DNA of 64,000 nucleotides from Bailinhaonella thermotolerans. Lineage in GTDB: Bacteria; Actinomycetota; Actinomycetes; Streptosporangiales; Streptosporangiaceae. Shown here piece after piece: positions 52,779-61,004 of the stretch. Below the pieces are notes generated by a model. That model was not told where the DNA came from. It was given only the letters and a program-made list of their open reading frames with translations, and did not search any database. Each line of letters opens with the position of its first letter. Positions within the stretch are counted from its first letter, which is position 1. The translations under genes were made by a program, and so were the position numbers. Where the stretch lies: contig NZ_QZEY01000005.1 of the NCBI RefSeq assembly GCF_003594875.1, positions 248,001 through 312,000 on the forward strand. Direction: 5' to 3'.

Positions 52779-55400
52779 TCAGGCGTGATCGATCACGCCG
52801 ATGATCTGCGCGCCGAGTTCCCGCTGGATGAGGGCCACACCGGTCAGCTCGGACCCTTCGCCGTCGGCGTCCAGGTCGTTCAGCGGGTCCACGTCGTCCA
52901 CGTTGTGCTCGGGCTCGGGCTCCCGCTCGGCGGCGGCGGCCGCGGCCGCCGCCATCGCCATGGCCCGGGTGCGCCCGCTGTCGGCCTGGCGCTGCGGCTC
53001 GGAGCCCGCGGGAGCGCCGGGGGCGGGTGTGTCGGGCCGCGGTCGCGGCTGCTCGGGGCCCTGCGGGGCGCCCGGCCTCGGCCCGCCGGAGGGCGGCGGC
53101 GCGGAGGTGCCCCCGCCGGGGCCGCCGAGCACCGCCTCGACGCGCCACTCGCCGCCGAAGCGCTCCTTCAGCACCTCGGCGACCACCAGGTCCCGGTGGC
53201 CGAGGGTGAACCCGCGCATGTCTCCCTGCTGCGCGAACGCCAGCGTCACGGCGTTCCCGTCCACCCCGGCGACCTGCACGCCGTTGCTCAGGGACGCCCA
53301 CGCGACCCGGCTCCGGCCCTTGATCGCCTCGACGATCGAGGGCCAGCTCTGCCGGATCGTGGCGAGGTCGGGCCGCCCCGCCTGGCCCGCGCCGGACGCG
53401 CCTGGGTCCGGCTGCGCGGGGCCCGCGGCGGGCGCGGGAGCGGGCCGCGACGCGGCGGGACCGGATCCCCCGTCGCCGCCCGCGGGGGGCGCGCCGGAGG
53501 TCATCGTCGGATCGGCCGCCGGGCCCGCGGGCGCGGCGGAAGCGGCCTGGGCCGTGCCCGGGCGGACCACGGGCCCCCAGTCGTCGTCGGCCTCGGCGGC
53601 GCCGGCCGCCGCGACTCCGGCCTTGGCCGGGACGGGCTCGCGCGCGGGACCCGTGCCCCCGCCCTGGACGGCGGGCACGCCGGGCTCCGCGATCTCCACG
53701 TCCGGCACGCCGGGGGCGGCCGGAGCGGGCGCAGACGGGGACGCCGCGGACGGGGCGTCGGCGGACGGGGCGCCGGCGGGTGGGGCGTCGGCGGGCGTCG
53801 ATCCGGCGGTGCCCGGCCGGGTCACCGGTCCCCAGTCGTCCTCGCCGCTCGTGGCGCTCGCGGGGGCGGGGCTCCCCGTTCCCGCGGGGCCGCCCGCGCC
53901 GGGGCGCGTCACGGGCCCCCAGTCGTCGTCGCCCGAGGCCCCGGGCGCGGTCGCCGTACCAGTGCCGGGGGCGGTCGCCGTACCGGCGGCGGACGCCGGG
54001 CCTTCGGGGCGCGGGGCGGTCGCCGCGGGAGCGCGGCCCGCCGGGGCGGGGCTCGCCGGGGCGGGGCTCGCGGGGGCGGGGCTCGGCGCGGGACGGGAGG
54101 CGGCGGCGCGGGCGGCGGCCCGCGCGGCGGCCAGGCCGGAACCCCCGGGCTGGTCGTCGGACATGCCGGGGGGCGGGACGTGCGGGACGGCCTGGCGCGC
54201 CGGCTCCGGGGAGGCGGGCGCCGGCCGTACGGCGTCGGCGGCCGGGACTCCGCGCTCCAGCCGCTCCAGGCGGGTGAGCAGGGAGGCCTCGTCGGCGGTG
54301 GCGCCGGGGAGGAGGACGCGGGCGCAGATCAGTTCGAGGAGGAGGCGCGGCGAGGTGGCGCCGCGCATCTCGGTGAGGCCGGCGTTGAAGACCTCGGCGG
54401 CGCGGGTCAGCTCGGCGGGGCCCAGCTTCCCGACCTGGCCGCGCATGCGCTCGATCTCGTCGGCGGGGCGGTCCAGCAGACCCTTCTCGGGCGCGTCGGG
54501 CACGTTGGCGAGGATGACCAGGTCGCGGAAGCGCTCCAGCAGGTCGGCGGCGAAGCGGCGCGGGTCGTGGCCGCCCTCCATCACGCGGTCGATGCCCTGG
54601 AAGAGCGCCGCGCCGTCGCGGGCCGCGAACGCGTCGATCATCTCGTCGAGCAGCCCGGCGTCGGTGTAGCCGAGCAGCGAGACGGCCCCCGCGTAGGTGA
54701 TGCCCTCGTCGGTGGCGCCCGCGAGGAGCTGGTCCAGGATCGACAGGGAGTCGCGGGCGGACCCCGCGCCCGCGCGCACGACCAGCGGGAGCGCGGCGGG
54801 CTCGAACGGCACCGACTCCGACGCGAGGATCTCCTCCATGAGCTGGCGGAGCGTGCCGGGCGGCATGAGCCGGAACGGGTAGTGGTGGGTGCGCGACTTG
54901 ATCGTCCCGATGACCTTCTCGGGCTCGGTGGTCGCGAAGACGAACTTCAGGTGCGGCGGGGGCTCCTCGACGAGCTTGAGCAGCGCGTTGAACCCCTCGC
55001 GGGTCACCATGTGCGCCTCGTCGATGATGTACACCTTGTAGCGCGCCGACACGGGCGCGAAGAAGGCGCGTTCGCGCAGGTCACGCGCGTCGTCCACACC
55101 ACCGTGGGAGGCGGCGTCGATCTCGATCACGTCGATGTGGCCGGGACCGGTCGGCGCCAGCGCCACGCAGGAGTCGCACTCGCCGCAGGGGTCGGGGGTC
55201 GGGCCCTGCTCGCAGTTGAGGGAGCGGGCCAGGATGCGCGCGCTGGAGGTCTTGCCGCAGCCGCGCGGGCCGCTGAACAGGTAGGCGTGGTGGATCCGTC
55301 CCGCCCGCAGAGCCTGCCGAAGCGGCTCGGTGACGTGCTCCTGACCCTTGACTTCGGCGAATGTCCCGGGCCGGTACTTGCGGTACAGCGCAAGGCTCAT
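52779..55400 (-). CDS. dnaX: DNA polymerase III subunits gamma and tau
   Basis: An 873-residue clamp-loader ATPase. AAA+ domain: Walker A GPRGCGKTS, zinc-binding cysteines in NCEQGPTPDPCGECDSC, Walker B VYIIDEAHM, SRC-like GSARDSLSILDQLL. After about residue 380 comes a roughly 280-residue Ala/Pro-rich linker containing three copies of a DDWGPV-RPG motif, then a conserved tau-type domain (SWPSIVEAIKGRSRVAWASLSNGVQ) and an Ala/acidic tail. ATG 55400 is used. The SRP RNA gene lies just upstream in the same direction. Confidence 0.97.
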   Translation of the reverse strand: MSLALYRKYRPGTFAEVKGQEHVTEPLRQALRAGRIHHAYLFSGPRGCGKTSSARILARSLNCEQGPTPDPCGECDSCVALAPTGPGHIDVIEIDAASHGGVDDARDLRERAFFAPVSARYKVYIIDEAHMVTREGFNALLKLVEEPPPHLKFVFATTEPEKVIGTIKSRTHHYPFRLMPPGTLRQLMEEILASESVPFEPAALPLVVRAGAGSARDSLSILDQLLAGATDEGITYAGAVSLLGYTDAGLLDEMIDAFAARDGAALFQGIDRVMEGGHDPRRFAADLLERFRDLVILANVPDAPEKGLLDRPADEIERMRGQVGKLGPAELTRAAEVFNAGLTEMRGATSPRLLLELICARVLLPGATADEASLLTRLERLERGVPAADAVRPAPASPEPARQAVPHVPPPGMSDDQPGGSGLAAARAAARAAASRPAPSPAPASPAPASPAPAGRAPAATAPRPEGPASAAGTATAPGTGTATAPGASGDDDWGPVTRPGAGGPAGTGSPAPASATSGEDDWGPVTRPGTAGSTPADAPPAGAPSADAPSAASPSAPAPAAPGVPDVEIAEPGVPAVQGGGTGPAREPVPAKAGVAAAGAAEADDDWGPVVRPGTAQAASAAPAGPAADPTMTSGAPPAGGDGGSGPAASRPAPAPAAGPAQPDPGASGAGQAGRPDLATIRQSWPSIVEAIKGRSRVAWASLSNGVQVAGVDGNAVTLAFAQQGDMRGFTLGHRDLVVAEVLKERFGGEWRVEAVLGGPGGGTSAPPPSGGPRPGAPQGPEQPRPRPDTPAPGAPAGSEPQRQADSGRTRAMAMAAAAAAAAEREPEPEHNVDDVDPLNDLDADGEGSELTGVALIQRELGAQIIGVIDHA

Positions 55401-55433
55401 CGGGGACCCCGTCCGGATGTGGCGTGAGACAAG

Positions 55434-55523
55434 GAACCCCCCGCACACCCGTCAGAGCCTGCTTATCCTTGCTGCCTTCCGGCCCTGGGGAGGTTCACAG
55501 GATGGACGCCGCGCGAGGGGCCC
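55434..55523 (-). ncRNA. ffs: bacterial small SRP RNA (4.5S)
   Basis: On the minus strand the conserved SRP tip is visible: GTGAACC...CCAGG-CCGGAAGG-AGCAAGG. The flanks pair (CCCCTCGCGC with GTGTGCGGGG), giving the long hairpin expected for a roughly 90-nt small SRP RNA. Lies between dnaX and tRNA-Ser as usual in actinobacteria. Ends are approximate. Confidence 0.88.
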
Positions 55524-55622
55524 ACATGAAGTCTACTCACTCTCAGGGCAGCTCTGTCCCACGAATCCCCGTCCCGCGAATCATGTTCAACGCACCCCCG
55601 AACCTCCGATAAGCTGTCCCAC

Positions 55623-55708
55623 GGAGGATTCGCCTAGTTGGCCTAGGGCGCACGCTTGGAAAGCGTGTTGGGGGCAACCCCTCGCGAGTTCGAATCTCGC
55701 ATCCTCCG
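55623..55708 (+). tRNA. tRNA-Ser(GGA)
   Basis: An 86-nt tRNA with acceptor stem GGAGGAT/ATCCTCC, anticodon stem-loop CACGC-TTGGAAA-GCGTG (anticodon GGA), long type II variable arm (GGGGGCAACCCC) and TTCGAAT T-loop. CCA is not encoded. It remains intact although its 3' part is the left attachment site of an integrated element. Confidence 0.97.
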
Positions 55709-55775
55709 CGCAAGGTTGAGGCAGTACCCGAGGGCCCGGATCGCTTACCCACGATCCGGGCCCTCGGTCTTTTCC
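55655..55775 (+). repeat. attL: left copy of 121-bp direct repeat (tRNA-Ser 3' half plus terminator)
   Basis: Identical over 121 bp to 59161-59281. It runs from the anticodon loop through the tRNA 3' end to the terminator U-run, the typical att overlap of tyrosine-integrase elements of actinomycetes. Confidence 0.95.
55728..55773 (+). terminator. intrinsic terminator of tRNA-Ser
   Basis: CCGAGGGCCCGGATCG and its inverse form a perfect 16-bp stem with loop CTTACCCA followed by TCTTTT. Copies occur at 59234-59279 and 63219-63264, in the element junctions. Confidence 0.95.
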
Positions 55776-55893
55776 CAGCTCAGCCGTGGTCTCTCACGAC
55801 CTTCTCCGGCTCGTCACCGTCACCCCCGAGCCCTGGTGGACGCGCCTCCCTCCCCCGGCTCCGGAGCGTCCTCGCAACCTCGTGATCGCTCCT

Positions 55894-55912
55894 GGTCTCA
55901 GTTTTGGTCTCA
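55894..55912. repeat. left 19-bp arm-type repeat of element 1
   Basis: GGTCTCA-GTTTT-GGTCTCA, two 7-bp direct repeats 12 bp apart, overlapping the integrase stop codon. Exact copy at 59047-59065 near the right end. Candidate integrase arm-binding site. Confidence 0.65.
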
Positions 55913-56560
55913 GTTGCCCTTCGCGGAGGGCATTCCGGCCTCCGCGTCGGCGCCGCCGCCCGCATTCCAGAGCAGCGCGTCCACCCGCTTGGCCACCCCC
56001 GACCGCAGGGTGTCGGTGACGTGTTGGTAGCGCCGCGCCATCGCCGTACTGGACCAGCCCATGATGGACATCACGGTCCGCTCGGGCACTTCGAGGATCA
56101 GCAGGACCGTGGCGGCGGTGTGCCGGGCGTCATGCAGCCGCCCGTCTCGGATCCCGGCGGCCTCCAACAGAGCCTTCCATTGGTGGTAGTCGGTGTTGGG
56201 GTTCAGCGCCGTGCCGTCCGGCTTGGTGAAGACCCATCCCTCGTCACTCCAGAGCTGGCGCGCCTTCTCGCGCTCGGCGTCCTGCTCCTCCTTATGCGCG
56301 CGCAGGAGTGTGACGAGCTGGTCGGGGAGCCCGATCGTGCGTCGCCCGGCTCGCGACTTCGTCTTGTCGACGTCCGGGTTGGTACGTACCTTCTCCGGGC
56401 AGTAACCGGCCTTCTTTCCCCAGGTGTCCTCGCACCCGTGCGCGTACTTCGGCCGGCGCCGGCTCTGACGGACCCAGAGGATGCCGCGCTCCAGGTCCAC
56501 ATCACCCCAAGTCAGGCCCAAGACCTCGCCCTGACGCAAACCGAGAGCTAGCGATAGGGC
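55910..56560 (-). pseudogene. tyrosine recombinase/integrase, C-terminal catalytic half only
   Basis: About 216 codons of phage/AICE-type integrase. Catalytic residues present: Arg of LALGLRQGEVLGL, His-x-x-Arg of HDARHTAATVLL, His/Trp region GWSSTAMARRYQHV with the Tyr nucleophile. The reading frame is interrupted upstream by TGA at 56561-56563 and the arm-binding and core-binding domains (normally about 170-200 residues) are missing, replaced by a GntR fragment. It would not make an active recombinase. Confidence 0.88.
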
Positions 56561-56745
56561 TCACCGTGCGCTGTCCGTCCGCCCGCCCACCACCGAAGAG
56601 GTCGAGATCCTCGAACTCCCCGAAGAGATCCCGGTAATCCGCCAGTTCCGCGTCATCCACTCCCACGACCGCCCCGTCGAGGCCTCCATCCTCGTCAAGG
56701 GCGGCCACCTGTACGAACTCCTCTACCACCGGCCAATCGCGTAGC
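56550..56745 (+). pseudogene. GntR-family regulator, C-terminal UTRA fragment
   Basis: About 64 codons ending at TAG 56743-56745: RPPTTEEVEILELPEEIPVIRQFRVIHSHDRPVEASILVKGG, matching the end of the UTRA ligand domain of HutC-type GntR regulators (as in actinomycete element repressors KorSA). The DNA-binding half is missing; the fragment abuts the truncated integrase, so one deletion probably removed the middle of the element between them. Confidence 0.75.
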
Positions 56746-56763
56746 GACCGCCCGAAATGATGG

Positions 56764-56800
56764 GACCAGGCTTTTTCCCGGATCCCGGAAAAGCCTGGTC
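56764..56800. terminator. hairpin after GntR fragment
   Basis: GACCAGGCTTTTTCCCGG and CCCGGAAAAGCCTGGTC pair with one bulge around ATC; it lies 19 bp after the GntR stop codon. Confidence 0.65.
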
Positions 56801-56818
56801 ACCACGGCATTGGAACGC

Positions 56819-57409
56819 TCAGCCGCTAGCCGGCGGCGTGGGGATTACTCCGCATAGATAGGCGGACTCCTCCAAGATTTGGGGAGTGAGCTTGATGCCC
56901 GTGAGGTGCTCGATCAAGGCGAATCCCGCCCCCTTGTAGAGCTCACACTCATAGTCGCGGTCGATTCGCTCCATGGTCTCCACAAGCTCAGCGGGAACCT
57001 CCGAGAAGCCGTCTTGGGCCCAGAAGGCGAACCGGATCTCCCCGTCCTCCACCCAGCGGAACTCCTCCAGGCCCTTGAGGTCGAGGTGGTAGAGGGAGAC
57101 CAGACGGGTGCTCTCCGACAGCGGCACGATGAACTCGTCGTCGGCACCTAGCCAACTGTTGTACTGCGCCACGAACGCCCAATCACCGACGCTCGTGACC
57201 GCGACAGTCTCCGTGTTGTAGCCGTAGCGGTCACCGGCGGCGATCGACTCATCCAACGTCATCCAGGAGAAGTCCTCCGCCCGGCCGCCCATCCGGGCTA
57301 CGAGCTGCTCGGGTGTGAACCCGCGAACGAAGATGAAGCTGTAAGCCTCCGCCAAGCCAAGGGAGTGCCTCTCGGTGAACCAGGCGTACTCGCCAGGGGT
57401 CGCAATCAT
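56819..57409 (-). CDS. DUF6461-family protein
   Basis: A 196-residue acidic protein of the DUF6461 type: YSFIFVRGFTPEQLVARMGG near the N-terminus, central VGDWAFVAQYNSWLG, and EHLTGIKLTPQILEESAYLCGV at the end. Family name recalled, not searched. It shares the overall plan (R-G-x-x-P-E-x-x-x-x-R-x-G and V-T-G-x-x-L-T-P at the end) with the second DUF6461 gene 1 kb away. No function is known. Located inside integrated element 1. Confidence 0.82.
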   Translation of the reverse strand: MIATPGEYAWFTERHSLGLAEAYSFIFVRGFTPEQLVARMGGRAEDFSWMTLDESIAAGDRYGYNTETVAVTSVGDWAFVAQYNSWLGADDEFIVPLSESTRLVSLYHLDLKGLEEFRWVEDGEIRFAFWAQDGFSEVPAELVETMERIDRDYECELYKGAGFALIEHLTGIKLTPQILEESAYLCGVIPTPPASG

Positions 57410-57552
57410 TCACCGATCGTGACAGAGCCCACCGACACATCACTCCGAAGACCCACCCGCGCGCAGACGTTGTCATGGCGGACGCTTCGCTATCGCCCAC
57501 TGAGCTCGCGCTGATGGCGCCGCGGGGGCAAAGCCGACATCTACGCTGATCC

Positions 57553-58312
57553 TCAGGGTTTCGGCTTCAGGCCGCGGGTTCCTTGGTCGGAGTGTTGATC
57601 AGGTTTCGTATCGGATGGAGGGAGGCCGTAGAGAAGGGCAGCGGCGTCACCGACGTCGTTCAGGCCCTCTTGCAACGCCAGCCCGGTCGCGTCCGCTTGG
57701 GCCGAAAGTTCTTCGATCTGAGCAACGGCCTGCCTGTCATCCATGCCCATCGAGCGGCGGTAGGCATGTCCGCCGCGCGTACCCGGGCGGCGTAGGTCTC
57801 AAGTGCCCTGACCCGTGCGGCCACTCCGGCGTGCCCCTCCTCGTTCTCGTTCCCACTGGCCGCTCGGCTCGGTCGATGGGCCCGGGATAGCGAGAGGTTT
57901 CGGAGTCGTCGGGATATGTCCCATTCCTGACGTGGGAGCTCTACCTGGTTTTGGACCGTGTCGAGCATGCCTGCCGTGTTCACGTCCGAGTCGAGCACGA
58001 CGTCGATGGCTTGCTGTGCGCGGGTGACCAGGGCTCGCTCCGCGCGTCCCCCAGGTCGTCGGGGCCGATGTACCGGCCGTGTGCTTCCCGCAAGACCCTG
58101 TCCGCGCGGCTCTCTCCGAACCGGACGCCGGTGAGCAGTACGGCCAGGCCGTACAGCAGGGGCAGCACGAGCGCCGCCAGGGCTGCGGCCAGGAGACCAT
58201 CGTGCAGCCAGCCGAGGACCGTCGCGAGCCCGCCCACATCGAGAGTCAGCCAGAGGTCCGCCGGGTTGACGGTCCTGGGGCTCCCCGTTTTGTGAGACCC
58301 GGCGGAACCCAC
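57553..58312 (-). pseudogene. membrane protein with coiled-coil tail, two frameshifts
   Basis: Good coding sequence continues through three frames. Frame 1 (58312 to about 58030): NPADLWLTLDVGGLATVLGWLHDGLLAAALAALVLPLLYGLAVLL (membrane helix), FGESRADRVLREAHGRYIGPDDLGD. Frame 2 (to about 57755): ALVTRAQQAIDVVLDSDVNTAGMLDTVQNQVELPRQEWDISRRLR. Frame 3 (to 57553): MDDRQAVAQIEELSAQADATGLALQEGLNDV. Breaks may be real mutations or, less likely, sequencing errors. Family not recognised. Start GTG 58312 is tentative. Confidence 0.65.
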
Positions 58313-58367
58313 CCGGCAGCCATGGGCCCCGAGACGAATTCCGCATGCGCGATGCCGTGCCATGTGC

Positions 58368-58922
58368 TCAGAATTCTGCGAGCCAGGCGGGCTTGTCGAG
58401 GTGGGCAGGGGTCAGGTGTACACCGGTGACGTGCTCGGCGAGGATGAGCGCCTTCGGGATCGCGTCCTCGTCCGGCTCATCCTCCGAGGTCGGCACCATG
58501 CCCACGGCGCTCATGGCATCGGCGATCGCGTCGGGATCAGCGCCCTCGCGGTCGCCGGGATACGCCGGGTCGAAGAAGACGATGACCTCGCCGTCGGCGG
58601 CGTAGGAGAAATCCCAGTCAGCGCTGACGGCGGACACCCGCGCGGTCGTCGTGCCCGGCGAAAGCCGCCGCGTCATCTCAACGTCATCCAGAGCGAAGAA
58701 CGCGTTCTCGAACAACACGCACCCTCCGTCGGCCGCGAAGGCGACGATGAAACCTTCATCCTGCTGAGCCACACCGCCGTACCGCGGATCCGCCGCGCCC
58801 AGTCGCCGCAGCGCCTCCTCGGGCGCGAGCCCCCGAACGAACCTGACGATGAGTACGGTGAAGTCGCTGTCGTCCGTGAACTCCTCCAGCAACCAGCCGT
58901 AACCGTCGCCTGGATTCTCCAT
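58368..58922 (-). CDS. DUF6461-family protein (second copy)
   Basis: A 184-residue acidic protein of the same plan as the gene at 56819: VLIVRFVRGLAPEEALRRLGA, central VSAVSADWDFSYAADGEVIVFFDP, and AEHVTGVHLTPAHLDKPAWLAEF. It lies on the other side of the frameshifted membrane gene. ATG 58922. Intact. Two members in one small element suggest a cargo function such as phage or element interaction, but this is speculation. Confidence 0.82.
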   Translation of the reverse strand: MENPGDGYGWLLEEFTDDSDFTVLIVRFVRGLAPEEALRRLGAADPRYGGVAQQDEGFIVAFAADGGCVLFENAFFALDDVEMTRRLSPGTTTARVSAVSADWDFSYAADGEVIVFFDPAYPGDREGADPDAIADAMSAVGMVPTSEDEPDEDAIPKALILAEHVTGVHLTPAHLDKPAWLAEF

Positions 58923-59046
58923 CGACGATCACTCTCTTCCGCGCTCAGACTTCGGTGATGATCTCAGGCGCCTCTGCACAACCGATGACCGGGTACGAAC
59001 GTGCACCTCCCAAGCCCCCCAGAAGCGCGGCGGATCTTGGATACGT

Positions 59047-59065
59047 GGTCTCAGTTTTGGTCTCA
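59047..59065. repeat. right 19-bp arm-type repeat of element 1
   Basis: Exact copy of GGTCTCAGTTTTGGTCTCA found at 55894-55912. It lies 95 bp before the right 121-bp att repeat. Confidence 0.65.
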
Positions 59066-59160
59066 TTCACGGCCGTTCACAGGCGTTCGGAAACGGGTAT
59101 ACGGAGCGCGTTCCTGTGGGTGGGGACCGTCACGATCAAGGGCAAACGATGATCCACAGT

Positions 59161-59281
59161 CTTGGAAAGCGTGTTGGGGGCAACCCCTCGCGAGTTCGAA
59201 TCTCGCATCCTCCGCGCAAGGTTGAGGCAGTACCCGAGGGCCCGGATCGCTTACCCACGATCCGGGCCCTCGGTCTTTTCC
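59161..59281 (+). repeat. attR of element 1 / attL of element 2 (121-bp repeat copy)
   Basis: Perfect copy of 55655-55775. It contains the tRNA-Ser 3' half from the anticodon loop on, but no 5' half, so it is not a functional tRNA gene. The terminator hairpin is retained at 59234-59279. Confidence 0.95.
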
Positions 59282-59284
59282 GGC

Positions 59285-59407
59285 TCAGCCTGGGCTTCTC
59301 GCGACCCGCCCACAAGTGTCGCCGCATCCGTGGGCGTACTTCGGCCGCTGGCGTCCGCGCCGTACCCTCAGTGTGCGCCTATGGAGATCCACGTCCGACC
59401 AGCGCTC
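59285..59407 (-). pseudogene. integrase remnant of element 2
   Basis: On the minus strand one frame reads ERWSDVDLHRRTLRVRRG followed by RQRPKYAHGCGDTCG, aligning with GDVDLERGILWVRQSRRRPKYAHGCEDTWG of the element 1 integrase. Both flanks lack integrase homology, so only about 35 codons survive. Confidence 0.7.
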
Positions 59408-59536
59408 GTCTCATCAGCGAGACAAGGGACAGGGGGTAGCAGGAGCCGGGCGAGGCTCAGCAGGGAACGTCCCTCTGCCCGGCGGTCTTCATTCGCACTG
59501 GTCGCACTCGAACACACTCCACCCTAGAAGCCAAGG

Positions 59537-59785
59537 ATGCAGCTACGCTTCCTCGTGATCGCCCCGGGAACGGACAACGACCACTGCCCGGCCATGCAGG
59601 TAGACGAGAAGACCGGTGACCTGGTGCTCGTGGGTGAGACGGTCACCGACCCCAACGACCTGGCTCAACTTCAGGAGAGCAGCGGGATCAGCCCGAACGA
59701 GTCGGGAGTTCGTGTCCCGGCCCGCATGAGGAAGCTCATCCTGGAGGCGCTGCGTGAACTCGAAGACGATCCCACCGTTCCCTGA
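59537..59785 (+). CDS. small hypothetical protein, partner of DUF6879
   Basis: An 82-residue protein from ATG 59537: MQLRFLVIAPGTDNDHCPAMQVDE, DLVLVGETVTDPNDLAQLQESSGISPNESGVRVPARMRKLI. In actinomycetes a protein of this size and pattern commonly precedes DUF6879 genes. Its 3' end overlaps the next gene by 32 bp, so the two are probably translated together. Function unknown. Confidence 0.78.
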   Translation: MQLRFLVIAPGTDNDHCPAMQVDEKTGDLVLVGETVTDPNDLAQLQESSGISPNESGVRVPARMRKLILEALRELEDDPTVP

Positions 59786-60275
59786 GCTGATCGCGGGTAC
59801 GGCTCGCAGTGCCGTGCACCTGGAGATGCGCGACACCTACGTTCCCCAGGACCCGGGCTTCCGCCGCTGGCTGGAGACCGGCAACCTCGATCACTACGAC
59901 TTCACCAAGTGGCGGCGGACCATCGGGGACGCCGTAGGTCGCGGCGTCCGGTTCCGCAGGGCTCGTATCGTGTCCGAGCCGGTAACCGACTACATCAGGT
60001 ACGAACACGTGCTCACCGCGCGGAACAACATCGCGGCAGGCGAGCAGGTCCGGTGGCTGCCCCGGCGCCTGGCGTCCGATCTGACCCTTCCCGGTAACGA
60101 CTTCTGGGTGTTCGACGACCGGCTCGTACGGTTCCACCACTTCGCCGGTGACGGCTCCATCGTGGAGGACGAGCTGCGCGACGAACCCGAGGTCATCCGG
60201 CTCTGCCTGACCGCCTTCGAGGCCGTCTGGGAGCGGGCGATCGATCACGCGGAGTACGAGCTGTCCGAGAGCTGA
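59754..60275 (+). CDS. DUF6879-family protein
   Basis: A 173-residue protein of the DUF6879 type: SAVHLEMRDTYVPQDPGFRRWLETG, GVRFRRARIVSEPVTDYIRYEHVLTARNNIAAGEQVRWLPRR, DFWVFDDRLVRFHHFAGDG. GTG 59754 keeps the conserved N-terminal helix. Such genes are usually followed by an XRE-type DUF5753 regulator, as here. These modules are abundant and mobile in actinomycetes; related regulator/partner pairs affect development, but the biochemical role is unknown. Confidence 0.85.
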   Translation: MNSKTIPPFPELIAGTARSAVHLEMRDTYVPQDPGFRRWLETGNLDHYDFTKWRRTIGDAVGRGVRFRRARIVSEPVTDYIRYEHVLTARNNIAAGEQVRWLPRRLASDLTLPGNDFWVFDDRLVRFHHFAGDGSIVEDELRDEPEVIRLCLTAFEAVWERAIDHAEYELSES

Positions 60276-60289
60276 AGCAGGCCCGTCCT

Positions 60290-60932
60290 ATGCCCACCCC
60301 GCCCACGTCGTCTATCCAGGAGTCCCGCCGGGCGCTCGCTGATCGGCTTCGGGCGATCCGCGAGGACGCGGGACTGACGGCGATCGCCCTTGCCCGGGCG
60401 GCGGGGTGGGAACGGACGAAGATCTCCAAGATCGAGCACGCGGCCCGGCCGCCCTCCGTCTCCGACATCCGCGTCCGGTGCCGGTGTGCGGCGCTGGGGA
60501 GCAGGCTGACGACCTCGTGGCCACGTCGCGCGCCGTCGCGAGCGCCTACGTCGAATGGAAGCGTCAGCAGCGCACCGGCCTGCGGAAGCTCCAGGAGAAC
60601 CGGCTTCCGCTGTACGAGCGGACGGCGCACATGCGCGCCTACTGCTCCCAGGTGATCCCCGGCCTGTTCCAGACCTGCTCACGGTCATGAACCTGCGGTC
60701 GGTGAGCCTCGGCGTGATCCCTCTCGACATCACCCGGAGCCTGCATGTCGTCCACAACTTCACGATCTTCGACCGTGAGCAGGTCAGCGTGGAGCTGGTG
60801 AGCGCCGCCGTCACGGTGACCGCCCCGAGCGAGATCGCGCGCTATGAGCGGGAGTTCGACCGCCTCGCCGGCATGGCCGTACATCGCGCGAAGGCCCGGG
60901 CACTGATCAGAAAAGCCCAGGTCAGGCACTAG
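60290..60932 (+). pseudogene. XRE-family DUF5753 regulator, frameshifted and internally deleted
   Basis: Coding passes through three frames: HTH ADRLRAIREDAGLTAIALARAAGWERTKISKIEHAARPPS (frame from 60290), then GEQADDLVATSRAVASAYVEWKRQQRTGLRKLQENRLPLYERTAHMRAYCSQVIPGLFQTCS, then VSLGVIPLDITRSLHVVHNFTIFDREQVSVELVSAAVTVT to 60932. The breaks lie near 60480 and 60685. The middle of the DUF5753 domain (about 70 residues between PGLFQT and the VSLGVIP strand) is missing. It would not yield the usual 280-residue protein. Confidence 0.85.
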
Positions 60933-61004
60933 AGCTGAAAGTCGTGCGCCGCATCTCGCCACACTCGTTGAGCTGGGATTTCCGGCCTTCCTAGCGTCTC
61001 TGCC

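Larger units (their letters stand above)
55776..59160. mobile_element. decayed integrative element 1 in tRNA-Ser
   Basis: About 3.4 kb between the two 121-bp repeats. It holds a tyrosine integrase lacking its N-terminal half, a GntR tail, two DUF6461 genes and a frameshifted membrane gene; no replication (RepSA/prim-pol) or FtsK/TraB-like transfer gene remains. A 19-bp repeat (GGTCTCAGTTTTGGTCTCA) lies just inside both ends. It appears immobile without help. Confidence 0.85.

Noticed and set aside
52476-55427. 983-codon open frame on the plus strand
   Set aside because: Antisense to dnaX. The composition is Gly/Arg/Ala-rich and no domain is visible; the minus-strand frame encodes a full DnaX.
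59161-59207. Second tRNA-Ser gene
   Set aside because: Only the 3' half from the anticodon loop on is present; the acceptor 5' strand and D-arm are missing. It is the right att copy.
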